Shown here: in pieces, positions 1 through 8,764 of the stretch | Layout: every line of letters begins with the position of its first letter | Numbering within the stretch: the stretch's first letter is position 1 | Assembly (NCBI RefSeq): GCF_042678305.1 | Contig: NZ_JBHUDT010000001.1 | Length of the DNA: 64,000 nt | Source: Gelatiniphilus marinus | GTDB lineage: Bacteria > Bacteroidota > Bacteroidia > Flavobacteriales > Flavobacteriaceae | Strand: one strand, 5' to 3' | The notes under the pieces: generated by a model | Databases searched by the model: none | Seen by the model: the letters and a program-made list of their open reading frames with translations, nothing else | Told to the model about the DNA's origin: nothing | Translations under genes and position numbers: made by a program

Positions 1-727
1 GGCGGCTATTCATGGCTTTAAATGTTGTTAAAGCATCGGCTATTTGCTCTTTTCCGCCTTTTGCATTTTCGCACATAATATCCAATCCGTTAATATGATA
101 GTTGTACATAACGGTTCTATATTCTTTAAAAGTTGGCGATAACACATTGTCTATCAATGCAAATCTGCTTTGTAAACCATCTTCAATTTTCCAACCTTTA
201 AAATTTTCTTGTTGCGAATAATTGGTAATGGTTTGTGCTTGCGCGTAAAAGGGGTCGCCACCTTTTTCTGAAAAAGAATCGGCATCTACGGCTAAAATCA
301 TATAAATATGAAACGCCAAAACCGAAATTAAGTTAGATTCGAATTGTGTGGGGTTGAACGTTAAATTTTGAAACTCTAAATACCTAAAAGTAAAATCTTT
401 ATCGTTAAAACTGTAAAGTGGCGTGCTGTAAGACGAGCCAAAAACGGGACGCGACGATTGCACTTGCAAAGTCCCCTGAAAGGCTTCGCCACTAAAATTG
501 GTAATGCTAATAAGCATGCTGCAATTAATGCGCTCTTGGTTGGCAAAGGTTTTGTTGGTCCATTTGGTATTGTTTACAAACTCGGTTAATTGTTTTTCAA
601 GGGTTTTAAAAATCTGCAAATTCTCGTTTCCCGTTTGCAAGGCATTCACAACAACCTTACAGTTCAATTCTTGCGAAAGGCCTTTTGCGCCAAAGCATAG
701 CAATAAAATTATGAGTATGTTACGCAT
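1..727 (-). CDS. porD: Type IX secretion protein PorD (DUF4835), C-terminus cut by window edge
   Basis: The frame reads leftward from ATG at 727 and is still open at base 1, so about 242 residues of the N-terminal part are visible. It begins with a signal peptide (MRNILIILLLCFGAKGLSQE) and the mature protein starts near ELNCKVVVNA. This N-terminus and the downstream blocks (SRPVFGSSYSTPLYSFND, QTITNYSQQENFKGWKIEDG) match the DUF4835 family, which is annotated in Bacteroidota as PorD, a periplasmic component of the type IX secretion system. The start overlaps the coaBC stop by 8 bases (ATGCGTAA), suggesting translational coupling; porD behind coaBC is the usual flavobacterial order. Its exact role in T9SS is from family knowledge. 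The type IX cargo gene at 18912-20324 shows that such a system is in use. Confidence 0.87.
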   Translation of the reverse strand, partial: MRNILIILLLCFGAKGLSQELNCKVVVNALQTGNENLQIFKTLEKQLTEFVNNTKWTNKTFANQERINCSMLISITNFSGEAFQGTLQVQSSRPVFGSSYSTPLYSFNDKDFTFRYLEFQNLTFNPTQFESNLISVLAFHIYMILAVDADSFSEKGGDPFYAQAQTITNYSQQENFKGWKIEDGLQSRFALIDNVLSPTFKEYRTVMYNYHINGLDIMCENAKGGKEQIADALTTFKAMNSR

Positions 728-1931
728 CGATTTGTTTTATAATTTCGGTTAATAAATCTTGGGCGACGCCGGCTTTCGTTTTTAATTGATGTTCGGTTAT
801 CGTTTCCTTGTCATCAATAAAAGTTACTTTATTGGTTTCGGTTTTAAAACCTGCGCCTTTGTCGTTTAACGAATTTAAGACAATTAAATTTAAGTGCTTT
901 CTTTTTAATTTCCCAATGGCATTTTCAAGTTCGTTGTTCGTTTCTAACGCAAAACCAACTAAATATTGTTGTTTTTTAATTTTTCCTAAAGATTCTAAAA
1001 TGTCTTTGGTTTTTGTTAACTCTAAGGTTAACGTAGAATGGTTCTTTTTTATTTTTTTAGATGAAACTTCTTTTGGAGTAAAATCTGCAACTGCTGCCGA
1101 TAGTATGGCAATATCAACAGTATTAAAATATTTGTGGGCAGCATCGTACATATCTTGTGCGCTAACAACGGGTACGACATGTATTAAGGTATGGTTTACT
1201 TTTTGATGTGTTGGCCCTGTAATTAAAGTAACCGATGCGCCAAGATTTGCTGAGGCTTTCGCGATTTCAAACCCCATTTTACCGCTGGAATGATTGCCTA
1301 TAAAACGTACCGGATCGATAGCTTCGTAAGTTGGGCCTGCGGTAATTAATATTTTTTTCCCGCGAAGCGGAAGTTTGTCTAAAATATCGTTTTCTATAAA
1401 TGTGATAATATCCTCGGGTTCTGCCATGCGCCCCTTGCCCACTAAACCGCTTGCTAATTCGCCACTTGTTGCAGGAACCATAATGTTACCGTAGGCATTA
1501 AGTTTTTTAAAAGAATTTAATGTTGACGGATGTTTGTACATATCTAAATCCATTGCCGGTGCAAAATAAACAGGGCATTTTGCTGATAGATAGGTTGCCA
1601 AAAGCAAGTTGTCGCAAACCCCATTTGCCATTTTAGAAAGTGTGTTTGCCGTGGCCGGAGCTATAACGAAATAATCTGCCCAAAGCCCTAAATCGACATG
1701 ATTGTTCCATACTGCATTGTCATCTTCTTCATTTGTAAAAGAAGAATGGACCGGGTTTTTTGAAAGTGTAGATAAGGTTAAAGGTGTAATAAAATCTTTT
1801 GCAGAAGACGTGATAACAACTTTTACGTTGGCGCCCGATTTTACAAACAACCTAACTAATGAAGCTGTTTTATAAGCGGCAATACCACCACTAATTCCTA
1901 ATAGTATGTTCTTGCCGTTTAGGATACTCAT
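720..1931 (-). CDS. coaBC: Bifunctional phosphopantothenoylcysteine decarboxylase / phosphopantothenate-cysteine ligase
   Basis: This enzyme makes 4'-phosphopantetheine for coenzyme A: it ligates cysteine to phosphopantothenate, then decarboxylates the product. The 403 residues are the normal length. The flavin-binding CoaC half (about 1-180) shows GISGGIAAYK at the N-terminus, an active-site region NHVDLGLWAD, APATANTLSKMANG and the substrate motif APAMDLDMY. The CoaB half (about 190-403) opens with ITAGPTYEAIDPVRFIGN and HSSGKMG, followed by the AAVADF and VGFALET blocks. It is a cytoplasmic FMN enzyme. It lies downstream of omega and bamD on the same strand and is coupled to porD by an 8-base overlap. 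The ATG at 1931 directly precedes the conserved start, so I keep it. Confidence 0.96.
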   Translation of the reverse strand: MSILNGKNILLGISGGIAAYKTASLVRLFVKSGANVKVVITSSAKDFITPLTLSTLSKNPVHSSFTNEEDDNAVWNNHVDLGLWADYFVIAPATANTLSKMANGVCDNLLLATYLSAKCPVYFAPAMDLDMYKHPSTLNSFKKLNAYGNIMVPATSGELASGLVGKGRMAEPEDIITFIENDILDKLPLRGKKILITAGPTYEAIDPVRFIGNHSSGKMGFEIAKASANLGASVTLITGPTHQKVNHTLIHVVPVVSAQDMYDAAHKYFNTVDIAILSAAVADFTPKEVSSKKIKKNHSTLTLELTKTKDILESLGKIKKQQYLVGFALETNNELENAIGKLKRKHLNLIVLNSLNDKGAGFKTETNKVTFIDDKETITEHQLKTKAGVAQDLLTEIIKQIDA

Positions 1932-2090
1932 AATAAATAGCTTTTCAGAATTTTTTTCTTTTTTCTTTTGTCTTCGTTAAAATTTACAACCGTAACTTTG
2001 GCTATGCTTGAAAATTTGTGCCTTGATAAAAGAAAAAATTAATGCGCTAAATTCTCCCAAAAGCTACTTATTATGAGTATATCTTAAATA

Positions 2091-2426
2091 TTATTCTTGA
2101 GAATCTTCCTCGGTATTTCTGTGGTAAATTTTATCTGTTAACCATTCTTGTACTGCTAAAGCATGTGGTTTTGGCAACTTTTCGTAAAATTTAGAAACTT
2201 CGATTTGCTCTTTGTTTTCAAAAATTTCTTCAAGGCTATCGTTGTAAGTGGCAAATTCTTCCAACTTATCAATAAGTTCTTTTTTAATTTCCGAATTGAT
2301 TTGTTCAGCGCGTCTTGCTATGATAGAAATTGATTCGTAGATGTTCTCTGTGGGCTCATCTATTTGATTTCTATCGTAAGTTACTGTATTAACAGGAGCG
2401 TTGGTTTTCTTTAAGTCCATTGACAT
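2091..2426 (-). CDS. rpoZ: DNA-directed RNA polymerase omega subunit (Bacteroidota type)
   Basis: The 111-residue acidic protein resembles the Bacteroidota version of RNA polymerase omega, which helps fold and dock beta prime. The recognisable block is TENIYESISIIARRAEQIN, corresponding to the omega helix with its conserved AxRARQI-like segment, followed by a C-terminal half (FYEKLPKPHALAVQEWLTDKIYH) seen in this phylum. The start lies 6 bases after the bamD stop, so the two genes are probably one transcription unit, and coaBC and porD follow in the same direction. The order bamD-rpoZ-coaBC-porD is common in Flavobacteriaceae and supports the call. There is no separate promoter in the 6-base gap. 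Confidence 0.88.
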   Translation of the reverse strand: MSMDLKKTNAPVNTVTYDRNQIDEPTENIYESISIIARRAEQINSEIKKELIDKLEEFATYNDSLEEIFENKEQIEVSKFYEKLPKPHALAVQEWLTDKIYHRNTEEDSQE

Positions 2427-2432
2427 AATTAT

Positions 2433-3245
2433 TTAACTTTTAGTGCTGTAATTTTTTAATGCTTCGTCCATTACCAAAACCATATTATTTATAGTTTCAA
2501 TATGTTTTGAGTTTGGATATTTTTCTATAAAGGCTTGGTAGTATTCTTTTGCCGTTTTTAATCGATTTTGCTTTTTGTACTCTACACTGTTTAAGGCTAG
2601 TTTGTAGGCAGAATCCAATCTGTAAAACAATGCATCCTCGCGTAGGCTGGAACCTGGAAAATCGAAAATAAAGTTATCGAACGATTTTATGGCCGCCTCC
2701 AATTCTGTAGATGTGTAGGCTATTTTATTGTATTGCTTGGCAATCTCAAAGGCTTTCTTTTCTAACTTATAATCTAATTCTTGCACCAATGTGTTAGCTT
2801 CTGTGCTATACTGAGACTCCGGATATAAATTTATAAAAGCTTGAAGTTTTTCGAGGGCCTCGACAGTTTCTTTTTGATCTTTAGAATATACTGGCGAAAG
2901 CATATAGTAGCTTTTGGCACTTAAAAACGCGGCTTCTTCTACTTTTTCACTTTTAGGATAACTCGATGCAAAACGCTCGAACTGATAACCTGCTACATAA
3001 TAATCTTTGGTTTTATAAAACGTGTTAGAATATAAATACATTAGTTTTTCGGCCTGTGGTTTACCCCTGTAGTTTGGTACTATTTGAGCAAAAAGCTTGT
3101 TGGCTTTGGCATATTTGCCTTCGTTGTACAAAGCTTCGCCCATTTTGAATTTAGGCGCTATCTCTTCGTTTTTTAAAACTTTTTGATACTCGCTGCAAGA
3201 GCTAAAAATAGTTAATGTTATTATGATGTAAAAAAACTTTTTCAT
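2433..3245 (-). CDS. bamD: Outer membrane protein assembly factor BamD lipoprotein
   Basis: This is a 270-residue lipoprotein with a type II signal (MKKFFYIIITLTIFSSCSE), with cysteine expected at residue 17 as the lipidated position. The rest is made of TPR-like helices: FKMGEALYNEGKYAKANKLFAQIVPNYRGKPQAE, FYKTKDYYVAGYQFERFASSYPKSEK, LEKLQAFINLYPESQYSTEA and YYQAFIEKYPNSKHIE. This is the pattern of BamD/YfiO, which works with BamA to insert beta-barrel proteins in the outer membrane. It is the first gene of the run bamD-rpoZ-coaBC-porD, with about 210 bases of AT-rich non-coding sequence upstream that must carry the promoter. Length and TPR count fit the family. Confidence 0.92.
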   Translation of the reverse strand: MKKFFYIIITLTIFSSCSEYQKVLKNEEIAPKFKMGEALYNEGKYAKANKLFAQIVPNYRGKPQAEKLMYLYSNTFYKTKDYYVAGYQFERFASSYPKSEKVEEAAFLSAKSYYMLSPVYSKDQKETVEALEKLQAFINLYPESQYSTEANTLVQELDYKLEKKAFEIAKQYNKIAYTSTELEAAIKSFDNFIFDFPGSSLREDALFYRLDSAYKLALNSVEYKKQNRLKTAKEYYQAFIEKYPNSKHIETINNMVLVMDEALKNYSTKS

Positions 3246-3454
3246 TTGATAGCGTTGATTTCTTTTTTTTAAAAGACAAATGTAATTTGCACAATAAACA
3301 TCTTGCTTAGACTCAAGATTTTAAAAATGCTCATTCCATAGATTTTAAAACAGAGTGCAAAATTAAACTATTAATATGGATTTTAAAAATATAATTTCTC
3401 TGCTAAAATAAATGATGAAATGTAGCAACGCTAAGGTTTATGTTATATTTAACA

Positions 3455-4336
3455 TTAGTTAAATGTTTTAATAAATGAAGCAATTTTTTCTTTTAAGGAA
3501 TTTGATGCCGGAACCAACGGCAACCTAACGGTGTCTTGGCAAAGACTCAAGGCTTCAAAAACGGCTTTTATACCTGCCGGATTATTCTCTTCAAAAATAT
3601 GGCCAACCACATCCATTAATTTAAAATGAATGGCATAAGCGGCTTTGGCATCGCCTTTTAAACCCAAACGAATCATCTCTGAAAACGCATTTGGAAAGGC
3701 CTGCCCTATTACCGATATAACGCCTGCGCCCCCTGCCAAAACAACGCCCAAAGCCAAATCGTCGTCACCAGAAATTACCGAGAAATCTTCAGGTTTGTTT
3801 TTTAGCAATTGTAGATATTGAGCGACGTTGTTGCCCGCTTCTTTAACGGCTACAATGTTTTTAAAATCGTTTGCCAATTTTAAGGTGGTTTCTGACTCCA
3901 TGTTTTTTGAAGTACGCCCGGGTACATTGTACAAAATAATATCTGTGGGGCAGGCTTCGGCAATCGCTTTAAAATGCTGGTACAAACCCTCTTGCGTGGG
4001 CTTGCTATAGTAGGGAGACACCGATAAAATGGCATCGATACCGCTTAAATCGGTTGTGTTTATTTCTTCAATAACAGCTGCCGTATTGTTGCCTCCAATA
4101 CCCAAAACCATTGGCAAACGGCCTTGGTTTGCTTTGGTTATGGTATTAACAACCGCTTGCTTTTCAGTTTTGGTAATAGTAACGCTTTCACCGGTTGTAC
4201 CACAAATTACAAGGTAATCTGTACCGTTTTCAACATTGAAATTTACAATATTCGCCAAGGCCTCGTGGTCTATACTTAAATCATCTTTAAACGGTGTAAC
4301 CAATGCCACTCCGGTTCCTAAAAACTTACTGCTCAT
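3455..4336 (-). CDS. dapA: 4-hydroxy-tetrahydrodipicolinate synthase
   Basis: DapA condenses pyruvate with aspartate semialdehyde, the first committed step to diaminopimelate and lysine. The 293 residues contain CGTTGESVT in the pyruvate-binding region, SVSPYYSKPTQEGLYQHF, the tyrosine-containing ILYNVPGRTSKN, the Schiff-base lysine in NIVAVKEAGNN, and VISGDDDLALGVVLAGGAGVISV. All catalytic blocks are present and the length is standard. The ATG at 4336 gives MSSKFLGTGVALVTPF, the usual beginning. It overlaps the stop of the upstream DUF6913 gene by 11 bases, so the two are probably cotranscribed. Other lysine/DAP genes (dapF, dapD) are elsewhere in the window. Confidence 0.96.
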   Translation of the reverse strand: MSSKFLGTGVALVTPFKDDLSIDHEALANIVNFNVENGTDYLVICGTTGESVTITKTEKQAVVNTITKANQGRLPMVLGIGGNNTAAVIEEINTTDLSGIDAILSVSPYYSKPTQEGLYQHFKAIAEACPTDIILYNVPGRTSKNMESETTLKLANDFKNIVAVKEAGNNVAQYLQLLKNKPEDFSVISGDDDLALGVVLAGGAGVISVIGQAFPNAFSEMIRLGLKGDAKAAYAIHFKLMDVVGHIFEENNPAGIKAVFEALSLCQDTVRLPLVPASNSLKEKIASFIKTFN

Positions 4337-4856
4337 TTTTAATTTTATTTAATATGGTTAAGTATTTATGCACTTCGGCCTTAAATACGTTAAATTCTTT
4401 TATGCTAGTATTAATTATTAAATCGTTTAATCGGACATCGGTTTGTAAAATGCCTATTTTAAATTGTGCTTCAGATTTTGCCGTAAGCAATTTTAATTCT
4501 AAATCCTCATTGGCGTAGTAGCTAATCAGGGCATCAAACTTTGTGTTTAAAAACGTTTGCAATTCAGTGTTTTTAATTTTGCCGTTCCACCCAAAATCCT
4601 TGGGGTTGTAACAGGCATCCCAATTGCTTAGTTGTTCTTTTTTATTGGCCGAAAAAGCTATTATTTTTAGTTTGTTTGGGCGTACATTAATAAGGTTTGC
4701 CAAGGTTCTAAACAACTCGAAATCATCAAGCTCATCGCTATTTAAGATTACACCTAAACTTTCTACCCTGCTGTTACCAACAGGCATTATGCGCTGCGAC
4801 AACAATTTATTTAAGTGTTTTTTATTAGATTTTTCTTTAAAACCTTTTAAAATCAT
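4326..4856 (-). CDS. DUF6913-family protein, function unknown
   Basis: This 176-residue soluble protein begins MILKGFKEKSNKKHLNKLLS and has no signal or membrane segment. I recognise it as the small flavobacterial family labelled DUF6913, which usually sits directly upstream of dapA. The sequence has a repeated Rossmann-like look (VESLGVILNSDELDDFELFRTLANL, KLKIIAFSANKKEQ, FDALISYYANEDLELKLLTAKSEAQFKIGI). No catalytic residues can be named. The overlap with dapA (11 bases) implies a shared transcript. It starts only 58 bases from the divergent lipoprotein gene at 4915, so the promoters of both units share that gap. No function should be inferred from the neighbour alone. Confidence 0.75.
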   Translation of the reverse strand: MILKGFKEKSNKKHLNKLLSQRIMPVGNSRVESLGVILNSDELDDFELFRTLANLINVRPNKLKIIAFSANKKEQLSNWDACYNPKDFGWNGKIKNTELQTFLNTKFDALISYYANEDLELKLLTAKSEAQFKIGILQTDVRLNDLIINTSIKEFNVFKAEVHKYLTILNKIKNEQ

Positions 4857-4914
4857 TTATCTTTATACTTTTGGCAAAGGTAGCAAAAGTACACTCAAAA
4901 AAACCGTTTCGTGC

Positions 4915-5673
4915 ATGAGGTTCACACATTTTATTTTTTTGTTATATATTTTAATTTTTTGGGGATGCAAGCAAGAAAAATTGCACCTAACTAAAGTTGA
5001 GGGCAAGCAAATACAGGTTACAGATAGCTTGCCTTTGAAACCCGAAATTGAATCGTACATAAAGCCTTTTAGAGATAATATTCAAAAAGACCTGGATAGT
5101 GTTTTGGCATATTCTACCAACACCTATTCTAAAACAGATGGCCATTTAAACACAGCTATTGGCAATTTTATGGCAGATGCGGTTTACAATGAAGCCAACC
5201 CTATATTTAATAAAAGAACCGGAAAGCATATCGACATGGTATTATTGAACCATGGTGGGATCCGATCGATTTTACCAAAAGGAAATATTAGCAAAAGAAC
5301 CGCTTTTAAATTGATGCCTTTCGAGAATAGCATTGTTGTTGTAGCATTAAAAGGAGCTCAAATCTACAATATTATCGAGTATTTGAGAACAAGAAAAAGA
5401 GCGCACCCTATTTCGAAATTAAAACTTGTTCTCGATAAAGACTTTAATGTATTTGAAGCGAAAATAAACGGTAAAAACATTGATAAAAACAAAACCTATT
5501 ATGTGGCTACCAACGATTATTTATACAATGGCGGAGATAGCATGTTGTTTTTTAAACCCAACGACAGCCTCTATGTTCTAAACTATAAAATAAGAAATGC
5601 CTTAATTGATACCTTTAAAAAATTAGATACCGTAAAACCCGTAATCGATGATAGGTTTATTACAATTGATTAA
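4915..5673 (+). CDS. 5'-nucleotidase C-terminal domain lipoprotein
   Basis: The protein has 252 residues with a lipoprotein signal (MRFTHFIFLLYILIFWGCKQ; cysteine at residue 18). The mature part is only the C-terminal, substrate-binding domain of the UshA/5'-nucleotidase family: HLNTAIGNFMADAV, the NHGGIRSILPKGNISK block, FKLMPFENSIVVVALKGAQI and the adenine-stacking region TNDYLYNGGDSMLFF. The metal-binding phosphoesterase domain is missing here and is supplied by the next gene, 52 bases downstream. I chose ATG 4915 because the frame is open upstream but the residues before it are low-complexity and would overlap the divergent DUF6913 gene. The two halves probably form one periplasmic or surface nucleotidase. 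Confidence 0.88.
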   Translation: MRFTHFIFLLYILIFWGCKQEKLHLTKVEGKQIQVTDSLPLKPEIESYIKPFRDNIQKDLDSVLAYSTNTYSKTDGHLNTAIGNFMADAVYNEANPIFNKRTGKHIDMVLLNHGGIRSILPKGNISKRTAFKLMPFENSIVVVALKGAQIYNIIEYLRTRKRAHPISKLKLVLDKDFNVFEAKINGKNIDKNKTYYVATNDYLYNGGDSMLFFKPNDSLYVLNYKIRNALIDTFKKLDTVKPVIDDRFITID

Positions 5674-5725
5674 TTAAATGTTGCTTATTATTGAGTTATT
5701 CGGGCAATACGCAAAAACAACAAAA

Positions 5726-6643
5726 ATGAAACGCAGAGATTTTATACAGCAAGCCACGGCAGGAACCGCGTTGGTAGCACTTGGTGGTTTAGGATTGCAA
5801 TCTTTTGCATGGGCTACCAGAACAAGCAAAATTACCATTTTGCATACCAACGATGTGCACAGCCATATTGATGCTTTTGGGCCAAACGATGGCAGAAATG
5901 CCAATAAAGGCGGTGTAGCCAGACGAGCAAGTTTAATAGAATCTATTAGAAACGAAAACCCAAACACCCTTCTGTTTGATGCGGGCGATATTTTTCAAGG
6001 CACTCCCTATTTTAACTACTATGGTGGCGAGTTGGAGTTTAAGCTAATGAGCAAGCTAAAATACGATGCCGCGACTATTGGCAACCACGATTTCGATAAT
6101 GGTATTGAAGGCCTTTACGCCCAATTACCGCATGCCAAATTTGAGTTTGTTTCGGCCAACTACGATTTTTCAAACACCATAATGGACACCCATGCAAAGC
6201 CTTATAAAACTTTTAAAAAAGAGGGTATTAAAATTGGGGTATTTGGTTTAGGAATAGAGTTAAATGGATTAGTTGACCCATCTATGTTCAAGGAAACCAA
6301 ATATTTAGATCCTATTGAAATATCTCAAGAAACTACCAGAATACTAAAACAAGACGAGCAATGCGATTTAATAATTTGCCTATCCCATTTAGGATACCAT
6401 TATAAAAATAGCAAAACAAAAATAAGTGACTTAAAACTTGCCGCTGCCACAAAAAACATCGACTTAATTATTGGCGGTCATACCCATACCTTTTTAAAAA
6501 AACCAACGGTTGTAAAAAACATTGATGGCAAAAACATGCTTGTTAACCAAGTGGGGTGCTATGGTATAAATTTGGGCAAAATCGACTTTTACTTTGACAC
6601 CGATAAAAACAAAGCCGCTAATGGTACATCTATAATTGTTTAG
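5726..6643 (+). CDS. Metallophosphatase, N-terminal domain of split 5'-nucleotidase, Tat signal
   Basis: This 305-residue calcineurin-like phosphoesterase has all metal-ligand motifs: TILHTNDVHSH, DAGDIFQGTPYF, TIGNHDFDNG, CLSHLGYH and GGHTHTF. The N-terminus MKRRDFIQQATAGTALVALG carries a twin-arginine pair followed by a hydrophobic stretch and then FAWA, so export by the Tat pathway is likely, probably with metals already bound. The ATG at 5726 is chosen because an in-frame ATG at 5678 would put 16 extra residues before the twin-arginine motif. The C-terminal nucleotide-binding domain is absent and is encoded by the preceding gene. Together they look like a UshA-type nucleotidase divided in two, with domain order reversed in the operon. 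The stop overlaps the convergent gene end at 6640 by 4 bases. Confidence 0.9.
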   Translation: MKRRDFIQQATAGTALVALGGLGLQSFAWATRTSKITILHTNDVHSHIDAFGPNDGRNANKGGVARRASLIESIRNENPNTLLFDAGDIFQGTPYFNYYGGELEFKLMSKLKYDAATIGNHDFDNGIEGLYAQLPHAKFEFVSANYDFSNTIMDTHAKPYKTFKKEGIKIGVFGLGIELNGLVDPSMFKETKYLDPIEISQETTRILKQDEQCDLIICLSHLGYHYKNSKTKISDLKLAAATKNIDLIIGGHTHTFLKKPTVVKNIDGKNMLVNQVGCYGINLGKIDFYFDTDKNKAANGTSIIV

Positions 6644-7389
6644 GCAAAAATATTATCTCGGTTAAAGGCATTAACAGTGCTTTTTTGGATCGCAGTGCTT
6701 TTATTTTCTTCCACGACATAGTTTAGCAATAAATATAAGCCTACAGTGTAAACAACGCTTTCAATCATTACAAAACCCCAGCTATGCACATAATACAAAT
6801 CAACATAGTTTAGAACTGTAGAAAACACCAAACACATAGCTACCATTAAAAATAGAATAGCAGCCTTGGTATCGCTATGTAAATACTTTCCGAAAGCCAA
6901 AAAGGCCAATATCAATAAAGCAACACCCTTGATTCCAAACAAAAACACCGCAAAATTATCTGGTACCACTGTCTTTAAAAACCCGTAAAACAAATACAAG
7001 AAATAGATACTTATAAAAAACACCAACGCAAGATAAGCGCCAACAACTATATCGACTTTAAAAAACCTAAATTTATAAATGGCAATACCTATTAAACATA
7101 CATAGCTTAAAAAGTAGAAAACACCCGAGGCTTTAACAAAAAATGGACTGTTAAACAACGCTAAAGAGGCATCGCCTAAAAAAGAAAATAAAAAAAACAA
7201 AATAAACGGAAGACTTAGCACTTTATTACCAAGGTAAAACAAAAATAGCAATACTGGAACAAATAGTGTCTTCACAGTTTGTAAAAACAATACATCTGAG
7301 TTGTAAGTTGCTAAAACATTAACGGTAACAAAAAATAATAATACACAAAAAAACACTTTTTTAAAGTGAAGAGCAAACAAATTTTTCAT
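6640..7389 (-). CDS. Polytopic membrane protein, YhhN/TMEM86-like (first of three paralogues)
   Basis: The 249 residues form about seven or eight hydrophobic helices with short loops. The block FLFSFLGDASLALF followed by a helix and FYFLSYVCLIG resembles the GD-containing motif of the YhhN family, whose eukaryotic member TMEM86 is a lysoplasmalogenase; activity here is unproven. The C-terminal part (AMCLVFSTVLNYVDLYYVHSW) is clearly related to the same region of the genes at 7925 and 8765. A TATATTTG minus-10-like box lies at 7414-7421, giving a leader of roughly 18 bases before ATG 7389. Three copies of an ATCGAT-centred palindrome sit just upstream (7436-7500). The gene converges on the nucleotidase gene with a 4-base overlap. 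Confidence 0.7.
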   Translation of the reverse strand: MKNLFALHFKKVFFCVLLFFVTVNVLATYNSDVLFLQTVKTLFVPVLLFLFYLGNKVLSLPFILFFLFSFLGDASLALFNSPFFVKASGVFYFLSYVCLIGIAIYKFRFFKVDIVVGAYLALVFFISIYFLYLFYGFLKTVVPDNFAVFLFGIKGVALLILAFLAFGKYLHSDTKAAILFLMVAMCLVFSTVLNYVDLYYVHSWGFVMIESVVYTVGLYLLLNYVVEENKSTAIQKSTVNAFNRDNIFA

Positions 7390-7413
7390 GATAATTTACA
7401 AGTAGGTTGGATG

Positions 7414-7421
7414 CAAATATA
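7414..7421 (-). promoter_or_regulatory. Minus-7 box of the first membrane paralogue
   Basis: On the minus strand the sequence reads TATATTTG, matching the Bacteroidota minus-7 consensus TAnnTTTG. The transcript would begin near 7407, giving a leader of about 18 bases to ATG 7389. No TTG minus-33 box stands at the normal distance; instead the first ATCGAT-centred site (7436-7449) overlaps that position. Confidence 0.55.
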
Positions 7422-7435
7422 AAAATAAAACTTTA

Positions 7436-7500
7436 TTACATCGATAAAACCGTGTATTTTGTCGATTAATTTCTTCATTTATTGTATTTTATCGATAAAA
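7436..7500. promoter_or_regulatory. Cluster of three ATCGAT-centred palindromes
   Basis: A perfect TTTTATCGATAAAA palindrome lies at 7487-7500, with relatives TTACATCGATAAAA (7436-7449) and TTTTGTCGATTAAT (7457-7470). They are immediately upstream of the TATATTTG box of the membrane gene at 6640-7389. The same perfect palindrome occurs upstream of the third paralogue (9542-9557). Candidate operators for a dimeric regulator; none is encoded in the cluster. Confidence 0.5.
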
Positions 7501-7924
7501 ATTTACTAAAAATGTTAGCTAAAAGAATATTTTTTTTAACATAAGTTCAATTTAAAAATCCCATTTTCAAATACTAATGGCCTATTCATTCAATTTGTTC
7601 TTTCCTTAGATATTGAAATTACCGATGGTTACTTACAAAACACCTTTAAAACCAAAAAACCCATTAAGTTTAGACTCCAGTTTATCTAAAACCAAGCAAA
7701 GGGAATCAACCTAAAACAATCTGTAAACACAAGATTATAAGCAGTAAATAAAACCAATTATATTAAACCCAAGCCAAACACCTTCGTTTTTAAATTTATA
7801 GCAAGAACATTGGGGGCTAATACCAAAAAACCGTATTTAGGGGATTATAGAGGCTTCTTTTTAATTTTTTTTTTGAAATTTATTTTTTATGAAGCCTAAA
7901 GAAACATTGCTTTTACCAATACAA

Positions 7925-8662
7925 TTAAGGCTTTAATATTATTTTTTCATCTACTTCTTCCTCTAGTTTAGACTGCTGATAAAAGAAAAAGAAAGCCAAA
8001 ACAAATAAAGTAACAAACATAAAATTAAGCATGTTTTTATTAGCAATGTACAAGTAAGCAATGTTAATTACCTCGCTAAAAACAATGCACAAAGACCCTA
8101 GAAATAAAAGGAAAGATTTGTTATCGTCTTTATCAAAATAATTTAAAAGCGACAAAGAAAGCACCAAAAGTATTAAAACATTATACGAGATTTCTAAAAA
8201 ATACTCGATAGATACTAGTAAATAAGGCGAGATAATTTTAAATAATACATAACCCATGTATAAACTTAAAATTACAAGTACAATAATTTGCAGCTTAAAT
8301 CGTTTTAAAACCACTTGGTAATTAATAGATTTAAAAATCTCGATCAACAAAAACAAATAAGCCAAAACACTTAAACCGTTACATATATAATAGTAAGTTT
8401 CGTAAACCAATTTATCTTTTGCAAAGAACATCAATTCAGGAATAGAGTAACCAATTAAAAACAGACTAAAATACAGTGTTTTACGCTTTACAGAAACAAA
8501 ATAAAGCAGCGCGATAAGCGGTATAATTAACACACTTAATTGTATGGCCAAGGTATTGTTGCCAAAAAACTCCAACCCAACAAAAAAGAGGTAAACCAAA
8601 CCAATAAAAGTAACTAACATTCTAGATATTAACATAAGACTATAATTGTAATTACCACGCAT
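7925..8662 (-). CDS. Polytopic membrane protein (second paralogue), function unknown
   Basis: This is a 245-residue protein of about eight transmembrane helices. It aligns over its whole length with the gene at 8765: LCIVFSEVINIAYLYIANKNML here against LCIVFGEVINVAYLYVSHQNLF there, and both end in a YQQxKL segment. The GD motif of the first paralogue is replaced by IPELMFFAKD, so if the family has an enzymatic site it may be altered here. A charged tail (EEEVDEK) follows the last helix. It is separated from the neighbouring paralogues by 535 and 102 bases, so cotranscription with the upstream copy is possible. I found no clear TAnnTTTG box just upstream of ATG 8662. Confidence 0.65.
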   Translation of the reverse strand: MRGNYNYSLMLISRMLVTFIGLVYLFFVGLEFFGNNTLAIQLSVLIIPLIALLYFVSVKRKTLYFSLFLIGYSIPELMFFAKDKLVYETYYYICNGLSVLAYLFLLIEIFKSINYQVVLKRFKLQIIVLVILSLYMGYVLFKIISPYLLVSIEYFLEISYNVLILLVLSLSLLNYFDKDDNKSFLLFLGSLCIVFSEVINIAYLYIANKNMLNFMFVTLFVLAFFFFYQQSKLEEEVDEKIILKP

Positions 8663-8764
8663 CCAAATTAATATAACTCGGCTAAAATATTATTTTTAGT
8701 TTATATAATGTTATACTTATAGATTTAATATTAAAATTCAACAGGATTAATTATATTAGAATAG

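Larger units (their letters stand above)
7390..7924. other. 535-base AT-rich intergenic region
   Basis: This gap between two membrane paralogues holds the promoter and palindrome sites at its right-hand gene start (7414-7500). The rest (7505-7920) shows only short open frames, T- and A-rich tracts near 7860-7890, and no coding signal or clear RNA structure. Confidence 0.5.
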
